Both the position numbers and the translations under genes were made by a program. The notes beneath the pieces were generated by a model. That model worked only from the letters and a program-made list of their open reading frames with translations, was not told the DNA's origin and ran no database searches. Source: an uncultured Methylotenera sp. (GTDB lineage: Bacteria > Pseudomonadota > Gammaproteobacteria > Burkholderiales > Methylophilaceae). From it: DNA of 8,702 nucleotides. Below, piece after piece: positions 1 to 5,182 of the stretch (positions within the stretch are counted from its first letter, which is position 1; each line of letters opens with the position of its first letter). The stretch covers positions 1 through 8,702 of the forward strand of contig NZ_CAMLGS010000055.1 of assembly GCF_946479685.1 (NCBI RefSeq), in the 5' to 3' direction.

Positions 1-64
1 GACGGGAATCGAACCCGCGTATCGAGCTTGGGAAGCTAGCGTTCTACCATTGAACTACACCCGC
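1..64 (-). tRNA. tRNA-Gly (anticodon CCC), 3' end cut by window edge
   Basis: Read on the minus strand from 64 down to 1, this gives a 7-nt acceptor 5' strand (GCGGGTG), a GTTC/GAAC D-stem, an anticodon loop TTCCCAA with anticodon CCC, and a T-loop TTCGATT on a five-pair stem. The body closely resembles E. coli glyU, as remembered, which reads GGG codons. The 3' acceptor strand, discriminator and any encoded CCA lie outside the window. The anticodon stem is CTAGC/GCTCG, which leaves one U-C mismatch at the second pair (28-42). The rest folds normally, so I call it functional with a slightly odd stem. Confidence 0.93.
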
Positions 65-396
65 ATAAATGTGAATTATACTCCAATCGATTAAAGTTAA
101 TGATTAAGCCGTGAAAACGGCTGCTCAAAGATGCTAGGATGCCAGGTTTTAAGCTGCCATCAGAGCTAAACAGCACTAGCACATGCCACTTTTCTTGCAG
201 GCTGCACCTAAAGCCATCTTGTCTAAATCGCGCAAAATCTGTATTCTTTTTTATGTGTTGGCGCTATGCAGCACTTGCTTTATGCATGGCTAACATATTG
301 ATTAATATCGCCCAACACCGCCTCCATCCGATAATGGCATAGCTCTTGCCTCATTATCTTTATCAAGCCAACAAAGGCATAGGTTAAAAAAACAGC
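65..396. other. Intergenic region between tRNA-Gly and the glycosyltransferase gene; no convincing gene
   Basis: The region holds the tRNA promoter at its left end and a short stem-loop at 107-122 (AGCCGT, GAAA loop, ACGGCT). The stem-loop has no T-run on either side, so it is not a clear terminator. A 67-codon open frame at 139-342 has no good ribosome-binding site and an unremarkable product rich in Cys and His, so I do not call it a gene. A small AT-rich inverted repeat lies at 295-308. I found no convincing sigma-70 promoter for the downstream gene, although one must lie here or be of another type. Confidence 0.6.
75..80 (-). promoter_or_regulatory. -10 box of the tRNA-Gly promoter
   Basis: The minus strand reads TATAAT, a perfect -10 match, ending 10 bases before the mature tRNA 5' end. 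A start about 7 bases downstream would leave only a few bases of 5' leader. The -35 element is weak: TTAACT (complement of 95-100) fits four of six bases, but the spacer is only 14. The -10 is clear; the rest of the promoter is inferred. Confidence 0.5.
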
Positions 397-1824
397 ATGT
401 CGCGCACCCAAACAAAAGCTCTTCTTTATTTCACTGCATTAATTTTATTTGTCATCGCACTACGCATCATACTGATGAGCAGCATTCCGCTACTGGACAC
501 CACCGAGGCACGCTATGGCGAACTGGCGCGCGTGACGGCAACTGGCAATTACTGGCTGATGCCACATATGACGCCAGACCAGCCTTTTTTTGCCAAGCCG
601 CCACTCGCCACATGGTTGGCCGCTTCTAGCTGGCTAGCCTTTGGCCATAACGAGTTTGCACTCAGGCTGCCGTCATTACTGATGGTGCTGCTATCCAGCC
701 TCGCGCTATTATATGGCGCACAAAGCCTAAAGCTGACGCGCCAGCAATGGCTATTTGCCTCGTTTGTGATGCTGACCGCACCGATAGGCTTTATCAGCGC
801 CGGCGCAGTGATGACAGACGCTACCCAGTTGGCGGTCGTGACCTGGGCCATGGTGTTGCTATGGCGCTTGCAAACAAGTGCCGTGCCATTAAAGTCAAAC
901 CAGTACGGCTTATGGCTAATACTGGGCATAGGGGCCATTGCTAAAGGGCTGGCGACTTGGGTACTGATCGGCTTGCCCGTTTTGTTATTTTGGGTCTGCT
1001 CGCCACGCGAGGTGATTATTAACCACCTCAAGAAAATATGGTTTTGGCCAGGCATTGCGCTGTTTATCGGCTTGGTATTGGCTTGGTATATCCCTGCAGA
1101 AATTTATTATCCAGGCTTTTTGAAGTACTTTATTATTGGTGAACATTTTCAGCGCTTTTTAGAACCAGGCTGGAAAGGTGACATGTATGGCACGGCGCAC
1201 CGCCAAGCCATTGGCATGATCTGGCTGTACTGGGCCGTATCCATCGCCATCTGGCTGCCGCTATTTGTTTACGGCATCGTTAAAGACAAGCCGCTGATCA
1301 ACTCAAAATTAGACGCAGAAACCAAATGGTTATGGGCGTGTGCACTAGCCCCATTGCTGTTTTTCACGCTGTCACGCAATATCATCTGGACTTACACGTT
1401 AACGGCGCTGCCGGCTTTTGCGCTATTAGCCGCTAAACACTGGTCAACCCTAGGCAGCCGCTTCAAACGGGTGATGCAGGTGTTAATTGCAGCCTGGCTC
1501 ATTTTAGCCACGCTAGCCAGCCTGATATGGATTCCACAGCAAACGGAAACCCGCTCAGTGCGCAAGCTGGTGCAAGCAGCGCATAGCCAGCACCCAAACC
1601 TGCCGCTGTATGCTTATAGTTCTGATCAGTTTTCTTTAAGCTACTACACCAGTGGCCAGATTAAACTGATAGAGGATTACAGCGCAGTCACCAGCTTGCT
1701 GCAACAGCCAGATAGGCTGCTGATAGCCAACGCCAAACTCGCTCCGCAGCTAACTGCCAACGGCCAGGCTACCGTTATTGCCAATAATGACTACCACGTT
1801 TTATTGCTGAGCAAACACCAGTAG
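397..1824 (+). CDS. ArnT/PMT-type membrane glycosyltransferase (GT83-like)
   Basis: 475 residues, a polytopic inner-membrane glycosyltransferase of the ArnT/PMT superfamily. These enzymes transfer a sugar from a polyprenyl-phosphate donor to an acceptor such as lipid A on the periplasmic face. TM1 is at about residues 8-27. The first periplasmic loop carries the family motif DTTEARYGE, with D34 and E37 at the acidic positions and R39, followed by FFAKPP with K67. Further hydrophobic segments lie near 90-110, 118-155, 172-200, 215-232, 276-297, 317-350 and 360-382, and EHFQRF (about 249-254) is also typical. The last 90 or so residues form a soluble, presumably periplasmic tail. Length is somewhat below E. 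coli ArnT (about 550). The start at 397 precedes a normal first TM, but its ribosome-binding site is poor (AGG about 13 bases upstream). No other arn, LPS or glycan genes are present, so sugar and acceptor cannot be named. Confidence 0.87.
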   Translation: MSRTQTKALLYFTALILFVIALRIILMSSIPLLDTTEARYGELARVTATGNYWLMPHMTPDQPFFAKPPLATWLAASSWLAFGHNEFALRLPSLLMVLLSSLALLYGAQSLKLTRQQWLFASFVMLTAPIGFISAGAVMTDATQLAVVTWAMVLLWRLQTSAVPLKSNQYGLWLILGIGAIAKGLATWVLIGLPVLLFWVCSPREVIINHLKKIWFWPGIALFIGLVLAWYIPAEIYYPGFLKYFIIGEHFQRFLEPGWKGDMYGTAHRQAIGMIWLYWAVSIAIWLPLFVYGIVKDKPLINSKLDAETKWLWACALAPLLFFTLSRNIIWTYTLTALPAFALLAAKHWSTLGSRFKRVMQVLIAAWLILATLASLIWIPQQTETRSVRKLVQAAHSQHPNLPLYAYSSDQFSLSYYTSGQIKLIEDYSAVTSLLQQPDRLLIANAKLAPQLTANGQATVIANNDYHVLLLSKHQ

Positions 1825-1985
1825 GCAACACCTGTGCGCAATAAAAGCACTTTAATCTGCAATTGGATCTGCAAATGACGGAACCATTACAACAAAGGCG
1901 CTGTCCTACTTTGGCATTGGGATAAAAACAGCAATCGCATATACCAAATACTGATGCATTGCAGCGTGATGGCGCTTAAGCACAC

Positions 1986-2120
1986 GCTAGCAGAGGAATG
2001 CGGGTGATACGCTTATGGTCAGGTCTAATGTCAAGGATACTGCGTGCAGGACACGTACCATGGGCATGAAACAATGGTTATCCATCATCATTGGCGCGTC
2101 ACTTGCATTCCTCTGCTAGT
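1986..2120 (+). ncRNA. Candidate structured RNA: long imperfect hairpin, about 34 positions per arm
   Basis: Bases 1987-2001 and 2105-2119 are perfect 15-base inverted repeats. The pairing continues inward, so 1986-2019 pairs with 2087-2120 at 32 of 34 positions, with mismatches only at 2009/2097 and 2014/2092. Six pairs are G-U if the plus strand is transcribed; on the minus strand these become A-C mismatches, so the fold favours a plus-strand RNA. The 67-base apex holds a second stem-loop at 2041-2057 (TGCGTG, loop CAGGA, CACGTA) and a small one at 2074-2085. The 3' arm overlaps the end of a 19-codon ORF. It could be a regulatory RNA, a type I toxin mRNA, or a small MITE-like element; I see no target-site duplication and no transposase. 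Structure is visible; expression and function are inference. Confidence 0.45.
2060..2119 (+). CDS. Very short hydrophobic ORF (19 codons) inside the hairpin RNA; hypothetical
   Basis: Translates as MGMKQWLSIIIGASLAFLC followed by TAG: a short charged start and one continuous hydrophobic segment. An AGGA at 2048-2051 stands 8 bases before the ATG and lies in the loop of the 2041-2057 stem-loop, so a ribosome could reach it. The last codons and the stop lie in the 3' arm of the long hairpin. Size and hydropathy recall type I toxin peptides of the Ibs kind; sequence homology is not claimed. Alternatively it is the signal-peptide end of a broken exported protein, because the same frame continues past the TAG to 2245. 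The LAFLC end is not a good lipobox (Leu, not Gly/Ala/Ser, before Cys). The ORF could also be chance. Confidence 0.25.
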   Translation: MGMKQWLSIIIGASLAFLC

Positions 2121-2185
2121 TTGTAAAACCTGCCCACAACAAACCTCAATGTATAGAAAGCACAGCGCTCGTTGATTCACGGAAT

Positions 2186-2214
2186 TTGACTAAAACCCCT
2201 CCGCAATGGAAAAT
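2186..2214 (+). promoter_or_regulatory. Possible sigma-70 promoter of the efflux operon
   Basis: TTGACT (2186-2191, five of six to consensus) is followed after 17 bases by GAAAAT (2209-2214, four of six). Transcription from about 2221 would give a leader of about 40 bases with the small stem-loop at 2223-2239, then the ORF at 2264. Spacing is that of an ordinary promoter, not the stretched 19-20 base spacer of MerR-type metal promoters. No operator is recognised. Confidence 0.35.
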
Positions 2215-2263
2215 AGTAAAACTGGCATCACGAATGCCGCATTAAAAATCAACGTTAGATTCA

Positions 2264-2581
2264 ATGTTCTATAAATTGCTTTCAATTAAAACCATCGCCA
2301 GGCTGATTTCGATTATCGGAATCCTGACCACGCTTGCTTTAATTACGCAATCCAATGTTGATTTATACGAAGATAGAATCACGGAAAGCACCCAGCTTTC
2401 TGTAGCGCAGCCTGATAAAGATGGCAACCGCGATTTAAACGACACCATAGTTGATATTATTCCTCGTTCCACCCACTGGTATAGCACGCACATCGTGTTA
2501 CACCATGATTATGCAATTTACCAAGAGCCTACACCGCTCCTGCATTTAAGACCTCCCCTCCTAAGCCACGCTCTGGCTTAA
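2264..2581 (+). CDS. Small exported or membrane-anchored protein with clustered histidines, first gene of the efflux region; unknown
   Basis: 105 residues, not recognised as a named family. The N-terminus has basic residues (K4, K9, R13) and then a hydrophobic segment at about 14-28, which could be a signal peptide or single anchor; there is no obvious AxA cleavage site. Residues 33-66 are polar and acidic. The C-terminal third has six histidines (71, 76, 80, 81, 94, 102) plus W72 and several Tyr, and ends in a Pro/Leu-rich stretch (89-105). The layout of short exported protein plus histidines, just ahead of czcC, resembles the position of CzcI-type proteins in other efflux operons, but I see no sequence match. 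A periplasmic metal-binding or regulatory role is inference. Codon use looks coding. The ribosome-binding site is very weak, so the start is uncertain. Confidence 0.55.
   Translation: MFYKLLSIKTIARLISIIGILTTLALITQSNVDLYEDRITESTQLSVAQPDKDGNRDLNDTIVDIIPRSTHWYSTHIVLHHDYAIYQEPTPLLHLRPPLLSHALA
2562..2580 (+). promoter_or_regulatory. Stem-loop over the stop codon of the small ORF
   Basis: TAAGCCA (2562-2568) and TGGCTTA (2574-2580) are perfect 7-base inverted repeats with a 5-base loop. The 3' arm runs into the TAA stop of the upstream ORF. No T-run follows, so it is not a standard terminator. It is the first of three hairpins before czcC and could affect RNA stability or termination. Confidence 0.4.
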
Positions 2582-2584
2582 CTC

Positions 2585-2618
2585 TTGCTTGCCAATCACT
2601 TGAGGTTGGCATTTGCAA
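2585..2618 (+). promoter_or_regulatory. Second stem-loop in the czcC leader
   Basis: TGCCAATC (2590-2597) pairs with GGTTGGCA (2604-2611) around a 6-base loop, with one G-U pair. TTGC (2585-2588) and GCAA (2615-2618) can extend it across a small internal loop. There is no poly-T after it. The G-U becomes A-C on the other strand, so a plus-strand RNA fold is slightly favoured. Confidence 0.35.
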
Positions 2619-2646
2619 AAAACCTTCACGCTCAACTAGTTCGTAA

Positions 2647-2672
2647 GCTATAGGCCAACGATGGCCTGTAGC
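2647..2672 (+). promoter_or_regulatory. Third and strongest stem-loop of the czcC leader
   Basis: GCTATAGGCCA (2647-2657) pairs with TGGCCTGTAGC (2662-2672), 11 pairs with one G-U, around a four-base loop ACGA. It lies about 50 bases before the chosen czcC start and buries an upstream in-frame ATG (2661), which argues against that ATG as the start. No T-run follows. Possible roles are an mRNA processing or stability element or a regulator-binding site; none can be chosen from sequence. Confidence 0.45.
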
Positions 2673-2708
2673 AGGTTTACACTGGTCGTTGCGTGTACTC
2701 CCATCACA

Positions 2709-2715
2709 AAAGGAA
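2709..2715 (+). promoter_or_regulatory. Ribosome-binding site that decides the czcC start
   Basis: AAAGGAA stands 8 bases before the ATG at 2724. The alternative in-frame ATG at 2661 has no such site, sits at the loop of a strong hairpin, and would put 21 non-signal residues before a good signal peptide. Confidence 0.65.
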
Positions 2716-2723
2716 AAGAACAC

Positions 2724-4004
2724 ATGCCTGCATTTGGTGCAAGTTCGAGGGCAACGGCGCCCCGAACTATAGCTTTAACATTTATGTTGTTGGGTGGTAT
2801 CGCTGCTAGTTTCACGGCAACTGCCGCCCCCAATTACTCAATCAATCAAATTATTAGTATTGCCGCCGAGCAAAACCCGTTACTTAATATTTACAAAGCG
2901 CGTGAGGATGCAGCTTCGGCTTCGGTCGTCACTGCTAAAACTTATGCCAACCCAGAGTTTGAACTGCAAGGTGGCCCCACACGCTACAGAACACCGGGCG
3001 GCCAAGGCTCTAGCGGTAGCTGGGTGGTGGGCATCTCACAGCCCCTAGATTACCCCAGTGTGCGCCATGCCAAAATCAATGTGGCAGAGCACAACATTGC
3101 AGTAGCCTCACTGAGCACAGAAGTCACCAAACGAGAATTAATCACCCGGGTCAAAAGCGCTTTTTATGATGTGCTGCAGCGTGAGGCTTTTCTCAGCCTG
3201 ACCGAAGCCGACTATAAATTATTAAAAGACATTCGTGAGCGCGTGAAATTAAGAGTAGAAGTGGGCGAGTCCCCCAAGTACGAACTGATTAAAGCCAACA
3301 CTGAAGCACTAGCCGCCGAGCGAGATTATCAATCAGCAAAAACCCGCGTGATGGAGGGCAAGGCTTACCTAAGAGGCTTAGTCAGCGCTGCCATTCCTGA
3401 AGACTTCACCTTGGTGGGTGAACTACCAGTTAGCAGCAGCCTGCCGCAGATCAACACCTTGCGCGAGCAGATGCACGACTCACCACAGCTGAAGCAAATC
3501 CGCGCTGCAATTAAAACCTCAGAGGCAAACTTGCGTTTACAAGATGAGCTACGTAACCCTGGGCTCAGCTTGAAAGCTGGGGTGGAGCAGGATCCGGACT
3601 TACGCCAGTTCCGCATTGGCGTGGCGATTCCTATCCCGGTTTGGGACAAACGCAGTGGTCCTATCGCCCATGCTGCGGCTGAGCTTAAAGAAGCGCAAGC
3701 CGTACTCAGTGACCGCGAGCTCACGATTCAACGCGATATTGAATCAGCGTATCAGCGTTACCTGATTGCACAACAGCAAGTCTCTGCATTTGAAGATGGC
3801 TTGCTGGAGCAAGCTGAATCTGTACTCAAAGTAGCAGAAGCTGCTTACCGCTTTGGCGAACGCGGAATTCTGGATTACCTAGATGCGCAACGCACCAAAC
3901 GCGCCGTAAAAAAAGACTATTTATCAGCGCGCTACGAATACATCAACGCCATGCTCACCATAGAACGCTTGCTTGGTTATGAACTTTTGGAGGTAAAACC
4001 ATAA
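2724..4004 (+). CDS. czcC: CzcC-family outer-membrane factor of a heavy-metal RND efflux system
   Basis: 426 residues from the ATG at 2724, near the usual CzcC length (about 420). It is the outer-membrane channel (TolC/OEP family) through which the CzcAB pump discharges metal ions. The N-terminus is a clear Sec signal peptide: basic residues to R14, hydrophobic core 15-32, probable cleavage near ATA/AP (residues 34-35). There is no lipobox cysteine, so it is not a lipoprotein, unlike CusC. Two OEP repeats follow at about 40-225 and 245-420, with long helical stretches rich in Ala, Glu and Lys/Arg. The motif ISQPLDYP (about 92-99) and its repeat counterpart AIPIPVWDKR (about 304-313) mark the strand-turn regions. 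The stop codon overlaps the czcB start (TAATG), so the two are translationally coupled. The substrate is not set by this subunit. Confidence 0.9.
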   Translation: MPAFGASSRATAPRTIALTFMLLGGIAASFTATAAPNYSINQIISIAAEQNPLLNIYKAREDAASASVVTAKTYANPEFELQGGPTRYRTPGGQGSSGSWVVGISQPLDYPSVRHAKINVAEHNIAVASLSTEVTKRELITRVKSAFYDVLQREAFLSLTEADYKLLKDIRERVKLRVEVGESPKYELIKANTEALAAERDYQSAKTRVMEGKAYLRGLVSAAIPEDFTLVGELPVSSSLPQINTLREQMHDSPQLKQIRAAIKTSEANLRLQDELRNPGLSLKAGVEQDPDLRQFRIGVAIPIPVWDKRSGPIAHAAAELKEAQAVLSDRELTIQRDIESAYQRYLIAQQQVSAFEDGLLEQAESVLKVAEAAYRFGERGILDYLDAQRTKRAVKKDYLSARYEYINAMLTIERLLGYELLEVKP

Positions 4005-5179
4005 TGACTGCTCAACCTATTACAAAACATCGTTTCTTTAGCAAAAATGCGTTACTGGCCTGCTGCATGGCAGGCATCATGTTAAGCGGCTGTTCTGCAA
4101 AAGAAGAGATAGCCCCAGTGCAAGAAAAAGCCAAGGATGTAGATATTGTTGAAATCAGCAACCAACTGGCTAAACAAGTCACGCTGCATAGCACAGGCAA
4201 AATTGATATGCGCGACACCATGCGCTTGCCTGGCACCATACAGGTTGATGAACAGCGCATGGCGCGAATTGGCGCCTCAGTGACCGGCAGGGTGAAAGAC
4301 ATTGAAGCCACGCTAGGCCAAAAAGTCAGCAACGGCCAAGTGCTCGCCACCTTAAACAGTACCGAGCTAGCACAAAGTCAGCTGGTTTATATTAAAGCCG
4401 CACAGCAGATCGGGCTGCAAACCAAAGCGGTACAGCGTGCCAAACTGCTGCAAGAGGCAGATGTCATCGGCTCGGCTGAGTTGCAACGCCGCGAAGCTGA
4501 ATTAAGCGCAGCGCAGGCTGACTTAAACGCGGCTCGCGACCAGTTAATCGTACTGGGCATGAGTGAAAAAGCCATCGATAAATTATCTAAATCCGGCCAG
4601 ATCCACTCTTACAGCAATGTGGTATCACGCATTAGCGGTAACGTGATTAGCCGCAAGGTGAACCTGGGGCAAGTGGTACAGCCAGCCGAGGAGCTCTTTA
4701 TCATTGCCGATCTATCCCATGTATGGGTGGTAGCCGAAGTGCCGGAACAGCAGATTGACCTGATACAGATTGGTGAAGAAGTGCTGGTGGAGATTCCGGC
4801 CCTACACAACAAGCAATATAAGGCAAAACTGATTTATGAAGGCGACGTGGTTAACCCGGAAACCAGAACCGTGACCGTACGCTGCGATATCCAGAACAGC
4901 GACCGTGAAATCAAACCGGATATGCTGGTTTCTATGCTGATTAAATCTAGCCCTGTGGCCAAACTAGCGCTGCCGTTACAAAGCGTAGTGCGTGAAAATG
5001 ACAAAACCTATGTTTACGTACAGCTTGCACCTAATAAATTCCGCCTGCGTGAAGTAGAGCTAGGGCCAGAATACATGGACATGGTGACCATCACCAATGG
5101 TATTTCTGAAGGTGAAGTTGTGGTTAATGACGGCGCGTTCCATGTAAATAACGAACGTAAAATTAAAGAATTGGAGTAA
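4004..5179 (+). CDS. czcB: CzcB-family periplasmic adaptor lipoprotein (membrane fusion protein)
   Basis: 391 residues, the periplasmic adaptor that joins the CzcA pump to the CzcC channel. The N-terminus is a lipoprotein signal peptide with lipobox LSGC, lipidated Cys at residue 30, so it is anchored in the inner membrane. A beta-barrel strand region precedes a split lipoyl domain: the first half, about 88-118, contains GRVKDIEATLGQKVSNGQ; the second half, about 205-235, contains GNVISRKVNLGQVV. Between them lies an Ala/Gln/Glu-rich alpha-hairpin at about 120-190. The barrel (with WVVAEVPEQQIDLI) and membrane-proximal domain follow to the end. There is no histidine-rich N-terminal extension; Met69, Met73 and Met86 lie in the pre-lipoyl part, and whether they bind metal as in CusB is unknown. 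A GGAGG at 3989-3993 is 10 bases before the ATG, which overlaps the czcC stop by one base. Confidence 0.92.
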   Translation: MTAQPITKHRFFSKNALLACCMAGIMLSGCSAKEEIAPVQEKAKDVDIVEISNQLAKQVTLHSTGKIDMRDTMRLPGTIQVDEQRMARIGASVTGRVKDIEATLGQKVSNGQVLATLNSTELAQSQLVYIKAAQQIGLQTKAVQRAKLLQEADVIGSAELQRREAELSAAQADLNAARDQLIVLGMSEKAIDKLSKSGQIHSYSNVVSRISGNVISRKVNLGQVVQPAEELFIIADLSHVWVVAEVPEQQIDLIQIGEEVLVEIPALHNKQYKAKLIYEGDVVNPETRTVTVRCDIQNSDREIKPDMLVSMLIKSSPVAKLALPLQSVVRENDKTYVYVQLAPNKFRLREVELGPEYMDMVTITNGISEGEVVVNDGAFHVNNERKIKELE

Positions 5180-5182
5180 AGC

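Larger units (their letters stand above)
1825..2263. other. Structured intergenic region before the metal-efflux operon
   Basis: No ordinary-length gene is seen here on either strand. There is no clear rho-independent terminator after the glycosyltransferase stop codon. The centre is the long inverted repeat at 1986-2120 with its short hydrophobic ORF, listed separately. A possible promoter for that RNA is TTGGGA (1917-1922), 17 bases, TATACC (1940-1945), each box four of six. The right end carries a possible promoter for the efflux operon and a small stem-loop at 2223-2239 (TGGCAT, loop CACGA, ATGCCG, with one G-U pair at the base). An 8-base palindrome GCTTAAGC lies at 1974-1981. Confidence 0.6.

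Noticed and set aside
107..122. Stem-loop with GAAA loop as a possible terminator
   Set aside because: No T-run on either strand and no gene ending next to it in the right direction.
139..342. 67-codon open frame in the region before the glycosyltransferase
   Set aside because: No ribosome-binding site, product without a recognisable domain or coding-like composition; most likely chance.
549..1055. 168-codon minus-strand frame opposite the glycosyltransferase gene
   Set aside because: Lies wholly within a well-supported gene; product low in pattern and explained by codon bias on the other strand.
1986..2120. Retron or group II intron RNA as explanation for the long inverted repeat
   Set aside because: No reverse transcriptase gene in the window, and the short 67-base apex does not match these RNAs.
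1986..2120. Insertion sequence
   Set aside because: No transposase frame between the repeats and no visible target-site duplication; a MITE-like origin remains possible but unproven.
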